In this document: in pieces, positions 18,184-25,553 of the stretch | Layout: every line of letters begins with the position of its first letter | How positions within the stretch are numbered: the stretch's first letter is position 1 | Assembly: GCA_037385045.1 (NCBI GenBank) | Contig: JARRNJ010000005.1 | Coordinates: forward strand, 62,001-126,000 | DNA from: JARRNJ01 sp037385045 | Lineage (GTDB): Bacteria; Pseudomonadota; Gammaproteobacteria; JASBUN01 | Direction: 5' to 3' | DNA length: 64,000 nucleotides | Notes under the pieces: model-generated | Seen by the model: the letters and a program-made list of their open reading frames with translations, nothing else | What the model was told of the DNA's origin: nothing | The model's database searches: none | Translations under genes and position numbers: made by a program

Positions 18184-19057
18184 AGCGGCGATGGGCTGGG
18201 CTGAGTGGCTGGTGTCTGCGGTCGCCGCCCTGCTGCTGTCGGCGCTGGCGGTCGGCGCCCTGGGCGCGTGGTTCTGGCGGCGGACGTCGGCACGACAGAT
18301 CCGGCAGCTGGACGGCAGCCGGCCGCGGCAGAGTTCGCGGACGGTGTCATTCGACGAGCTGCGGGGTCTGCCGGAGCCGGTGGCGCGCTATCTCCGTCGG
18401 GTACTTGCCGAGGGCCGGCCGCTGGTGCGCACGGCGCGCCTGGCGCAGACCGGTGCGCTGCGTGTCGGCAGGACGGAGGCCCGCGGTCGCTGGTGTCCCA
18501 TGACGGCGGTACAGCATTTTTCCGTCGCGCCGGCAGGATTCATCTGGGACGCGCGTATCCGCATGGCGCCGCTGCTACGGATTTTCGTCCGCGATGGCTG
18601 TGTGGGCGGACGTGGCGGCATGGAAGCACGAATCTGGGCGCTGGTTCCCATGGTGCGGGCGCAGGCGGGCGCGGCACTGGACACCGCCGCTCTGCAGCGC
18701 TATCTGGGTGAAGCGGTGTGGTTGCCCACCGCGCTGCTGCCGAGCCAGGGCGTGGCATGGCAGCCGATTGACGAGTGGCGCGCGCGGGCCACGCTGGAAC
18801 AAGGGGGTGTTTCGGCGTCCCTGGAGTTCCGCTTCGGCCCGGACGGCGATGCGGTGGAGGTTTATGCGCCGGCGCGTTATCGTGAGTTTTCGGGTCGCTA
18901 CTTACCGACGCCGTGGAGCGTCCGGCTGGGCCAGTTCGCGCAGCGTGGCGGGATGCGTATTCCGTTGCAGGCGGAGGCGTCGTGGCTGTTGCCGGGGGGC
19001 CGGTACCCGTACTGGCGCGGGTGCGTACAGAGTATTCACTACAGCTATGGCGGCTGA
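18176..19057 (+). CDS. DUF6544-type protein
   Basis: A 293-aa protein with one N-terminal transmembrane helix (about residues 10-34) followed by a soluble domain. The segments LPEPVARYLRRVL, WLPTALLPSQGVAWQPID and PLQAEASWLLPGGRYPYWRG match the DUF6544 family pattern as I recall it. No function is known. It overlaps the methyltransferase-like gene and is followed at 36 bp by an antibiotic-biosynthesis-monooxygenase-like gene, so these are probably co-transcribed. Confidence 0.65.
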   Translation: MTEAAMGWAEWLVSAVAALLLSALAVGALGAWFWRRTSARQIRQLDGSRPRQSSRTVSFDELRGLPEPVARYLRRVLAEGRPLVRTARLAQTGALRVGRTEARGRWCPMTAVQHFSVAPAGFIWDARIRMAPLLRIFVRDGCVGGRGGMEARIWALVPMVRAQAGAALDTAALQRYLGEAVWLPTALLPSQGVAWQPIDEWRARATLEQGGVSASLEFRFGPDGDAVEVYAPARYREFSGRYLPTPWSVRLGQFAQRGGMRIPLQAEASWLLPGGRYPYWRGCVQSIHYSYGG

Positions 19058-19092
19058 CGGTGGTGCCGTCGTCCTCTGCCGGGAAAACGCCT

Positions 19093-19419
19093 ATGGCATG
19101 GGTTGGGACTTCAGTGGAGCCGCCGTACTTTGCGGTGATCTTCACCTCCTTGCGCAGTGAGGCGGACGCCGGCTATGCGGACATGGCCCGGCGCATGGAG
19201 GAGTTGGCGCGGCGCCAGCCCGGTTTTCTGGGCATCGAGTCTGCGCGCCGTGACCGGTTCGGCATCACCGTGTCCTACTGGCGCGACGAGGCGTCGATCG
19301 AGGCCTGGAAGAACGACATGGAACACCAGGAGGCCCAAAGGCTGGGCCGTGAGCGATGGTACAGCCGCTACGCAGTGCGCATCGCGCGGGTGGAGCGGGA
19401 CTGGGAATTCGCCGGTTGA
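19093..19419 (+). CDS. Antibiotic biosynthesis monooxygenase-fold protein
   Basis: A 108-aa ferredoxin-like (ABM/dimeric alpha-beta barrel) protein: FAVIFTSLRSEADAGYADMA, QPGFLGIESARRD, ITVSYWRDEASIEAWKNDMEHQEA and RWYSRYAVRIARVER. This is a common small-family pattern often annotated as ABM domain; members bind heme or quinone-type substrates, but the role here is unknown. The start ATG 19093 is the best of several; an upstream GTG extension is possible. Confidence 0.82.
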   Translation: MAWVGTSVEPPYFAVIFTSLRSEADAGYADMARRMEELARRQPGFLGIESARRDRFGITVSYWRDEASIEAWKNDMEHQEAQRLGRERWYSRYAVRIARVERDWEFAG

Positions 19420-19447
19420 GACGCCGGCAACGACAAGAGGGGGAGTG

Positions 19448-20101
19448 ATGTTGCGACTCATGATGTGCCTGGCGGCCTTGCTGGCGTGGCTGCCGAACGC
19501 CAACGCCGCCGGCACCGGCAAGGCAAAGGCCGCTGAAGAGGCGGGTATACCGGCCACCAGCGAACGGCTGCTGATGGGGCTTCCGGACGGCTGGAAACTG
19601 GGTTTCAAGGGCGCCAACAAGGGCTACATATTGCTCGAGTACATTCCCGCCGGGGAGACGGTCCAGAATTGGACATCCCTGATTGCCGTGCAGGCTTTTT
19701 ACAAGCTGGGCGGCAAGGATCCCAAACTGATGATCAATGCGGTTGCGCAGGCGGCGAAGAAATATTGCTCGAAGGTCTACTACACGCACCCGCTGCACGA
19801 GGTGGAAAACGGCTACTCCACAGAAGTGATCACGCAGTTCTGCGCCAACAACACCAAGACCGGCAAGGGAGAGATCGCATCCTACAAGATCATCGCCGGC
19901 AAGGACCGCATGTACCTGATTCGCAAGGCTTGGCGCGTTCCGCCCATGGCCGGGAAGCAGGCCGTGCGCGACAACATCGAGCGGGTGCGGCCGGATATGC
20001 GTTATCTGGCGCGCATCCGCCTGTGCGACCTGCACGATGCGGGCCATGCCTGCCCGGCCGACATGGGGGACAAGGGCGTCAAGGGCGGGGCCCGGAAGTA
20101 A
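19448..20101 (+). CDS. Secreted protein of unknown function
   Basis: A 217-aa product with a Sec signal peptide (MLRLMMCLAALLAWLPNANA, cleavage near residue 20). The mature domain includes GLPDGWKLGFKGANKGYILLEYIPAGE and paired cysteines (KKYCSKVY, TQFCANNT, RLCDLHDAGHACPAD), suggesting disulfides in the periplasm. The WTSLIAVQ pattern is found in several uncharacterised periplasmic families. GAGGGGGAG before the ATG is a good ribosome site. Confidence 0.65.
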   Translation: MLRLMMCLAALLAWLPNANAAGTGKAKAAEEAGIPATSERLLMGLPDGWKLGFKGANKGYILLEYIPAGETVQNWTSLIAVQAFYKLGGKDPKLMINAVAQAAKKYCSKVYYTHPLHEVENGYSTEVITQFCANNTKTGKGEIASYKIIAGKDRMYLIRKAWRVPPMAGKQAVRDNIERVRPDMRYLARIRLCDLHDAGHACPADMGDKGVKGGARK

Positions 20102-20112
20102 GGGTGGCGCCG

Positions 20113-20592
20113 ATGCTGCAGAGCATCCGCACCCTGTTCGGCTTCGCGACCTCCGGCCTGCGGGTGGGGCAGGAGGTGGCGCGGCTGTTGCGCCAGCGGC
20201 GCGGAGACGCCCGGGCGCTGCTCGAAGAACTCAAGGCCAATCAGGACCTGTGCGCCATGGTGCTGGAGGAGGGCTCGGATCCCATGAAGGTCATCCCCGC
20301 CCTGCAGACGGCTCAATACGACCGCCTGCTGGCATCCGGTTACGACTTCGATTCGTTGCGGGGCGCGCCGATCGCCGCCTACGGGGCTCTGGAGCGCAGC
20401 GACCTGGCGTCCTTCATCGGCAAAGGCAGCGGCCATCTGGTCGAGGATATTTACGACAAAATCAAGGAATTGGAGCGGCGATTTCGCCTGGACCGGGACA
20501 ATGCGCGGATTGACTGGCGGCGGCGCATCATCAATCTCTACAAACGCATGCTGTTGCTGGTTCACCATTTACGGGCCGGGCAGGCGAAATGA
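20113..20592 (+). CDS. Hypothetical helical protein
   Basis: A 159-aa, mostly helical, charged protein (MLQSIRTLFGFATSGLRVG...). AGGGTGG at 20101-20107 favours ATG 20113 over GTG 20104. No signal peptide or known motif is recognised; the C-terminal half (IKELERRFRLDRDNARIDWRR is charged and probably coiled) may mediate oligomerisation. It overlaps ybaK by 4 bp. Confidence 0.55.
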   Translation: MLQSIRTLFGFATSGLRVGQEVARLLRQRRGDARALLEELKANQDLCAMVLEEGSDPMKVIPALQTAQYDRLLASGYDFDSLRGAPIAAYGALERSDLASFIGKGSGHLVEDIYDKIKELERRFRLDRDNARIDWRRRIINLYKRMLLLVHHLRAGQAK

Positions 20593-21062
20593 CTCCGGCG
20601 GTCAATGCCGCCCGCCGCGCCGGTGTGATCCACCGCATCCACGAATACCGCCACGATCCCGGCACACGCTCCTTCGGCGACGAGGCGGCCCGGGCGCTGG
20701 GCGTCGCTGCCGAACGCGTGTTCAAGACGCTGGTGGTGGAACTCGACGGCGACGCCGGCCGGTTGGCGGTGGCAGTGGTGCCGGTGGCTCGGCAGCTGGA
20801 TCTCAAAGCCTGCGCCAGCGTCTTCCGGGCAAAACGCGCCGCCCTGGCCGGGCATGCCGATGCCGAGCGCGCCACCGGCTACGTGCTGGGCGGCATCAGT
20901 CCGCTGGGCCAGCGAAAGCCGTTGCCGACGGTTCTGGATGCCTCGGCGGCGCGGTTCGAAACCATTTACGTCAGCGGCGGCCGACGCGGCCTGGAAATCG
21001 AGCTGGGACCGGCGGACCTGCTGCGGCTCACCGACGGACGCAGCGCGCCGATTTCCCGCTAA
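20589..21062 (+). CDS. ybaK: Cys-tRNA(Pro)/Cys-tRNA(Cys) deacylase YbaK
   Basis: A 157-aa editing-domain protein that hydrolyses Cys wrongly attached to tRNA-Pro. Family features are THV-like start (RVFKTLVVEL), the catalytic-region Lys in VFKTL, ATGYVLGGISPLGQRKPLP and ETIYVSGGRRGLEIEL, all typical of YbaK/EbsC. Length matches E. coli YbaK (159 aa). The ATGA overlap with the preceding gene implies coupled translation. Confidence 0.93.
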   Translation: MTPAVNAARRAGVIHRIHEYRHDPGTRSFGDEAARALGVAAERVFKTLVVELDGDAGRLAVAVVPVARQLDLKACASVFRAKRAALAGHADAERATGYVLGGISPLGQRKPLPTVLDASAARFETIYVSGGRRGLEIELGPADLLRLTDGRSAPISR

Positions 21063-21110
21063 GGTTGACATAGACCCTCCGGCGCGGGGCGGTATCGGCG
21101 GCGCACGGCT

Positions 21111-21818
21111 GTGGCGGGGGAGGCGGTAGTGGACTTCGGCAGCTTCAGAGTGATCACGTTCGACTGCTACGGCACCCTGGTCGATTGGGAACCGGGCGTC
21201 GCCGCGGTGCTGCGGCCGTTGCTGGCCGAACATGGGGTCATGGCGCGGGAGCGGGAACTGCTCCAGGCTTTTTCGGAATTCGAGCGCTCGGCACGACGCG
21301 GCCCGTGGGTCGCGTTTCGCGAAATCCTGTCCCAGGTGGTGCAGCGGGTCGGAGAACGTTTCGGCTTCCAAGTCACTGCCTCCGAGCGCGACGTCCTCGC
21401 CCAATCGATTCGCTTCTGGCCGCTGTTCCCGGATACCACCTCCGTGCTGCGGCGTCTGAAGCGGCGCTACCTGCTCGGCATCATTTCCAATATCGACGAT
21501 GAGCTGTTTGAGTTGACGCGCCCCCAGCTGGGTGTGGATCTGGACCTGCTGGTGACCGCCGAGCAGGCGCACGCCTACAAGCCGGAATTGGCGCCGTTTC
21601 ACCTGGCGTTGGAGCGGCTGGGGCTGCCGCGCCGGGAATGGCTGCACGTGGCGCAAAGCGTCAGCCACGACATCATTCCGGCCAGACAGTTGGGGGTGCC
21701 CTGCGTGCGCATCACGCGCCGCGGTACACGCTTCGGCGAGCCGCCCCCGGTGGGAGTCGCCGCCGACCTGGAACTGCCGGATCTCAATGCCTTGGCGGAA
21801 TATGCCGGCGTGGTATAG
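21111..21818 (+). CDS. HAD hydrolase, haloacid-dehalogenase-like
   Basis: A 235-aa HAD protein: motif I VITFDCYGTLVDWEPG, motif II GIISNIDDELF, a catalytic Lys in AHAYKPELAPF and motif IV region HVAQSVSHDIIPARQLG. It is closer to the uncharacterised HAD type II group than to the 12.98-kb paralogue, and the WD-type tail of true dehalogenases (SSNGWD) is replaced by QSVSHD. It probably acts on a small phosphate ester or haloacid. The GTG at 21111 is the assumed start; GTG 21129 is an alternative. Confidence 0.8.
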   Translation: MAGEAVVDFGSFRVITFDCYGTLVDWEPGVAAVLRPLLAEHGVMARERELLQAFSEFERSARRGPWVAFREILSQVVQRVGERFGFQVTASERDVLAQSIRFWPLFPDTTSVLRRLKRRYLLGIISNIDDELFELTRPQLGVDLDLLVTAEQAHAYKPELAPFHLALERLGLPRREWLHVAQSVSHDIIPARQLGVPCVRITRRGTRFGEPPPVGVAADLELPDLNALAEYAGVV

Positions 21819-21819
21819 G

Positions 21820-21920
21820 AGGGCAAAGGGAAAAGGGAAAAGGGAAAAGATCTGTCGCGGCGGATCTTCCCGCAGGGGTGATGCTCTTCCCTTTACCCTT
21901 TTCCCTTTGCCCTTTGCCCT
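21820..21920. repeat. GGGAAAA tandem repeat forming a large inverted repeat
   Basis: The left arm from 21820 holds AGGGCAAA followed by repeated GGGAAAA units. The right arm, ending at 21920, holds the complementary TTCCC/TTTGCCC units, with a small AGATC/GATCT dyad in the loop. Transcription from either side gives a long imperfect hairpin. It lies exactly where the plus-strand HAD gene and the minus-strand acyltransferase gene converge, and the last codons of the latter are inside the right arm. It may act as a bidirectional terminator; it may also be an expanded heptamer microsatellite. Confidence 0.75.
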
Positions 21921-23059
21921 GCTTCTCCACGCCGATAGGGCAGATGTTCCGCCAGGTCCGCCATGTAGTGCCGCATGCCGGCCGCCTCGCGGCGCAGGGC
22001 GTCGGCGATGGCGGCGCGGAATCCTGGATGGGCGATCCAGTGCGCCGACCAGGTGGGGGTCGGCACGAAGCCGCGCGCCACTTTGTGCTCGCCCTGGGCG
22101 CCGGGCTCGAACAAGCCGATGTCTTCGCGGATGCAGTAGTCGATGCCCTGGTAGTAGCACAGCTCGAAGTGCAGACTGTGGTACTCGGCGATACAGCCCC
22201 AGTGGCGGCCGTAGAAGCCGTCCTGGCCGCGAAAGCAGATGGCCCCGGCCACGTAGTCACCCCGGTCGCGGGCCAGCACCAGGACCAGCTGTTCGCCCAT
22301 GGTCTCAGCCACTTCCTGGAAGAACCGCAGGTTCAGCGTCGGCCAGCCCCACTTTTTGTCGAAAGTGGTGCGGTAGAACATCTCCGCGGTGGCGATCTGC
22401 CGCTCGCTGGCCTCATGGCCGTGAACGATTTCCACCTCCAGGCCGGCCTCCAGCACCCGGCGCCGCTCACGCCGGACTTTTTTGCGCTTGGCCGAGGCGA
22501 AGCCGTCGAGGAAGTCGTCGAAGTCGCGATAGCCATGATTGAACCAATGGAATTGACAGCCGGTGCGGCGCATCAGGCCCCGGTTTTCCAACTCGGCCAT
22601 GTCGCCTTCCCAGGGAAACAGCCAGTGCAGCGACGAGACGCCCAGCCGTTGGGCGTAGTCCACCGCAGCGTCGATCAAGGCCTGTTTTACCGCCGTCTGG
22701 TCCGCACCGGCGGCCGCCAGCAGACGGGGGCCGGTGGCTGGCGTGTAGGGCACGGCTGCCACCAGCTTGGGGTAATAGGGCAGGTGATTGCGCTGGTAGG
22801 CGTCGGCCCAGGCCCAGTCGAACACGAATTCGCCGTAGGAGTTGTCCTTGAGGTACAGCGGAGCGACGCCGATCAGCGCTCCGGAGTCGTCATACGCGCC
22901 CAGGTGCTGGGGCAGCCAGCCGAATTCCTCGCCGACGCAGTGGTTGTGCTCCAGGGCGGCGAGAAATTCGTGGCGCAGAAACGGGTGGCCGGTGCCGGCG
23001 ACCCGGTTCCAGTCATCGGCCGGAATATCATCCAGACTTTGATGAACATCGACGCGCAT
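21893..23059 (-). CDS. GNAT-fold acyltransferase, peptidoglycan-bridge/DUF482 type
   Basis: A 388-aa protein of the COG3146-like family: HPFLRHEFLAALE near the N-terminus, SLHWLFPWEGDMAELENRG, GCQFHWFNHGYRDFDDFLDGF, KRKKVRRERRR, and ARDRGDYVAGAICFRGQDGFYGRHWG in the C-terminal GNAT-like domain. Family members are predicted acyltransferases; no reaction is established. The final residues (QRAKGKG) come from the GGGAAAA repeat, so the native C-terminus may have been altered by repeat expansion. It is convergent with the HAD gene. Confidence 0.85.
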   Translation of the reverse strand: MRVDVHQSLDDIPADDWNRVAGTGHPFLRHEFLAALEHNHCVGEEFGWLPQHLGAYDDSGALIGVAPLYLKDNSYGEFVFDWAWADAYQRNHLPYYPKLVAAVPYTPATGPRLLAAAGADQTAVKQALIDAAVDYAQRLGVSSLHWLFPWEGDMAELENRGLMRRTGCQFHWFNHGYRDFDDFLDGFASAKRKKVRRERRRVLEAGLEVEIVHGHEASERQIATAEMFYRTTFDKKWGWPTLNLRFFQEVAETMGEQLVLVLARDRGDYVAGAICFRGQDGFYGRHWGCIAEYHSLHFELCYYQGIDYCIREDIGLFEPGAQGEHKVARGFVPTPTWSAHWIAHPGFRAAIADALRREAAGMRHYMADLAEHLPYRRGEAGQRAKGKG

Positions 23060-23181
23060 GGGGAGTGGTCACGCGACAGGCGTTGGATCTTGCCATGATA
23101 CCGGTTCGGTCAACGATCAAAAACCGCCGGGGTGCGGAAGCAGCCCCGGTGCCCATGCCGCGGGAGCCGCGGTCCGCCGCC

Positions 23182-24062
23182 TCAACCCTTGTGCTGCTCC
23201 AGGGCGTCGAGGTACTTCTCGGCGTCCAGGGCCGCCATGCATCCGCTGCCCGCCGACGTCACCGCCTGGCGGTAAACGTGGTCCATGACGTCGCCGGCGG
23301 CAAACACGCCCGGTACGCTGGTGGCGGTGGCGTTGCCGCCGGTACCGCTCTTGACCGTGATATAGCCGCCCTGCATTTCCAGCTGGCCCTCGAAAATGCC
23401 GGTATTGGGTTTGTGGCCGATGGCGATGAACACGCCCATCAGATCCACGTCCTTGGTTCCACCACTGTTGACGTCTTTTATACGCATGCCGGTCACGCCT
23501 GTGTCGTCCCCCAGGACTTCATCCAGCACGTGGTTCCACTCGATCGTGACTTTGCCTTCCTTTTCCTTGTCGAACAGCTGGTTCTGCAGGATTTTCTCGG
23601 CGCGCAGCTGATCTCGGCGGTGGACCAGGGTGACGTGACTGGCGATGTTGGCCAGGTACAAAGCCTCCTCCACGGCGGTGTTGCCGCCGCCGATGACGGC
23701 CACTTTCTGGTTGCGGTAGAAGAAGCCGTCACAGGTCGCGCAGGCCAGGTGTAGGTGGCGGAATCGCCGGTCAGGGTGAAGGGCCGGCGCTGCAAATCCA
23801 CTTCCTTGACATGATCGAAAATGATCTCGGTGTCAAAGCGCTCGGCATGCTTGCGCATGCGCTCCATGAGATCGGGGCCGAGCACGCCTTCGTTGTCCCC
23901 GGGCCAGTTGTCCACGTCGGTTGTGGTCATGAGCTGCCCGCCCTGTTCCAAGCCGGTAACCAGTACCGGATTGAGGTTGGCGCGCGCAGAGTAGACCGCA
24001 GCCGTGTAGCCGGCGGGGCCGGAACCGAGAATCAGCAGACGGCAATGCTTGGTTTCGCTCAT
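23182..24062 (-). pseudogene. trxB: Thioredoxin reductase TrxB, interrupted by an internal deletion
   Basis: The enzyme would reduce thioredoxin with NADPH. The N-terminal frame from ATG 24062 gives RLLILGSGPAGYTAAVYSARAN, GGQLMTTTDVDNWPGD and the strand ending SATYT. The C-terminal frame gives the redox-active CATC followed by DGFFYRNQKVAVIGGG and ends with PGVFAAGDVMDHVYRQA. Compared with E. coli TrxB about 30 residues lie between these points, but here only five bases separate them (23743-23747), implying loss of about 85 bp and a frameshift. The missing part includes the conserved ALIIATGA segment of the FAD domain. Everything else is intact and collinear, so it is either a very recent mutation or an assembly error. 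Confidence 0.9.
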
Positions 24063-24192
24063 GTATAATGACTCCGGAACGTTTGGACTTGTGTGCGGTT
24101 TGTACTGGCGTTCGGGCAGTGCCAGGTCAGGACCCATTCACGGCCGGGGTCGGCTGAACTCGGGGTGCGACGGGCGCCACCGCACAGAACTG

Positions 24193-24361
24193 GGGCCTGT
24201 AAACGCTGCCGAAGCGCCTCCTGTTGGGCCTGAGAAACCGTCAATCAGGGCGCGACCGCGTGGTTTGGTGGCGCCAAATGAGCGACGAGCAACGCCGAGT
24301 GACGGTTTCTCAGGCCCAACCCGCCGCCGGCAGAAGGTGCTTCGGTAACATTAACAGGCCC
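24193..24361. repeat. Long inverted-repeat element upstream of ald (MITE-like)
   Basis: A 169-bp element with mirrored ends. The outermost 8 bp (GGGCCTGT, 24193-24200, and its complement at 24354-24361) match exactly. The next portions (CTGCCGAAG against CTTCGGTAA) match imperfectly. An inner 21-bp arm at 24223-24243 is perfectly complementary to 24300-24320. The core of about 56 bp between the inner arms has no coding capacity. This looks like a small non-autonomous palindromic element or a very stable structured leader; no target-site duplication is evident by eye. It fills most of the 363-bp trxB-ald gap, and nothing else is seen there. Confidence 0.8.
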
Positions 24362-24425
24362 TGGCAATGGTACGGAATGGCGCGGCCACGGTAAAGGCGG
24401 ACTGCCCCGTACGAAAGGAGTTCCC

Positions 24426-25514
24426 ATGCGTATCGGTGTTCCGAAGGAAACCAAGGTGCTCGAGGGGCGGGTCGGCCTCATTCCCGAGGCCTGTGCGCAC
24501 CTGGTGCGCTGCGGTCACGAAGTCCACGTACAGGCAGGCGCCGGCCTGGACAGCGGCTACGCCGACGAGCAGTACCACGAGCTGGGCGTGCACATGGTGC
24601 CGGATGCCGAGACGCTGTTCGAGGTGGCCGAGCTGGTGGTCAAGGTCAAGGAGCCGCAGCCGGCGGAACTTGAGCTGCTGCGCAAAGACCATCTGCTGTT
24701 CTGTTATCTGCATCTGGCGGCGGAGCCGGAGCTGGCCCGGGCGCTGGAGCACATCGGCCTGACGGCGGTGGCGTTCGAGACCGTGGAGGAGGGCGGCGTC
24801 CTGCCGCTGCTGCGCCCCATGAGCGACATCGCCGGGCGCCTGGCGGTGCAGATCGGCACCCATCTGCTGCATCAGCCCAAAGGCGGCCGCGGCATTCTCC
24901 TGGGAGGCCTGCCGGCGGCGCCGCGGGGCGACGTGGTGGTGATCGGCGCCGGTTCGGCCGGCGGCAATGCGGTGGCGCTGGCGGCTGCCATGGGCGCGGA
25001 CGTGACCGTGTTCGACCGCAAGTGGGAAAAGCTGGAACAAATGCGGGCCCTGGGGCCCAATGTCACGGCTTTGTACCCGTACCACGACTACCTGGCGCGC
25101 GCGGTGCACAATGCGGATCTGCTGGTGGGTGCGGTGCTGCTGCCAGGGGCGCGGGCGCCGCACGTGGTGCCGGAGGGGATGGTGGCGACGATGAAGGAGC
25201 GCAGCGTCCTGGTGGACATCTCGGTGGACCAGGGCGGGTGCATCGAAACCACCCGCCCGACGACTTATGCCGACCCCACGTACGTGGAATACGGCGTGAC
25301 CCATTTCGCCGTCACCAATATGCCGGGCGCGGTGCCGCGCACCTCGTCGCAGGCGCTGTCCGCAGCCCTGATTCCGTATGTGGAAGCGCTGGCCGGCGGG
25401 CGCCTGGAAGAGGATCCGCGCCTGCGCTCGGGGATCAATGTGCACCACGGAGAGATCGTCCACCCGGCGGTGAAACAGGCGCTTGCGCCGGCGGTCAAAA
25501 ACGCGAATAATTAA
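24426..25514 (+). CDS. ald: Alanine dehydrogenase
   Basis: A 362-aa NAD-dependent enzyme interconverting alanine and pyruvate plus ammonia. N-terminal MRIGVPKETKVLEGRVGL with the substrate-binding Arg, LVVKVKEPQ with the catalytic-region Lys, DHLLFCYLHLA with the conserved His, the dinucleotide fold VVVIGAGSAGGNAVALAAAMGA, and MPGAVPRTSSQAL are all in place. Length agrees with the family (about 370). GAAAGGAG precedes the ATG. The inverted-repeat element lies directly upstream and could influence expression. Confidence 0.95.
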   Translation: MRIGVPKETKVLEGRVGLIPEACAHLVRCGHEVHVQAGAGLDSGYADEQYHELGVHMVPDAETLFEVAELVVKVKEPQPAELELLRKDHLLFCYLHLAAEPELARALEHIGLTAVAFETVEEGGVLPLLRPMSDIAGRLAVQIGTHLLHQPKGGRGILLGGLPAAPRGDVVVIGAGSAGGNAVALAAAMGADVTVFDRKWEKLEQMRALGPNVTALYPYHDYLARAVHNADLLVGAVLLPGARAPHVVPEGMVATMKERSVLVDISVDQGGCIETTRPTTYADPTYVEYGVTHFAVTNMPGAVPRTSSQALSAALIPYVEALAGGRLEEDPRLRSGINVHHGEIVHPAVKQALAPAVKNANN

Positions 25515-25553
25515 TGCGTTACATACAATTTCTACGGCAAAGGATTATATAAT

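Noticed and set aside
21638..23098. 486-aa plus-strand frame over the acyltransferase gene
   Set aside because: The first part is the HAD gene in another frame and the rest is antisense to the acyltransferase; composition is not protein-like.
24193..24361. Glycine riboswitch or other metabolite riboswitch upstream of ald
   Set aside because: The conserved cores of known amino-acid riboswitches were not found; the signal is a simple long inverted repeat.
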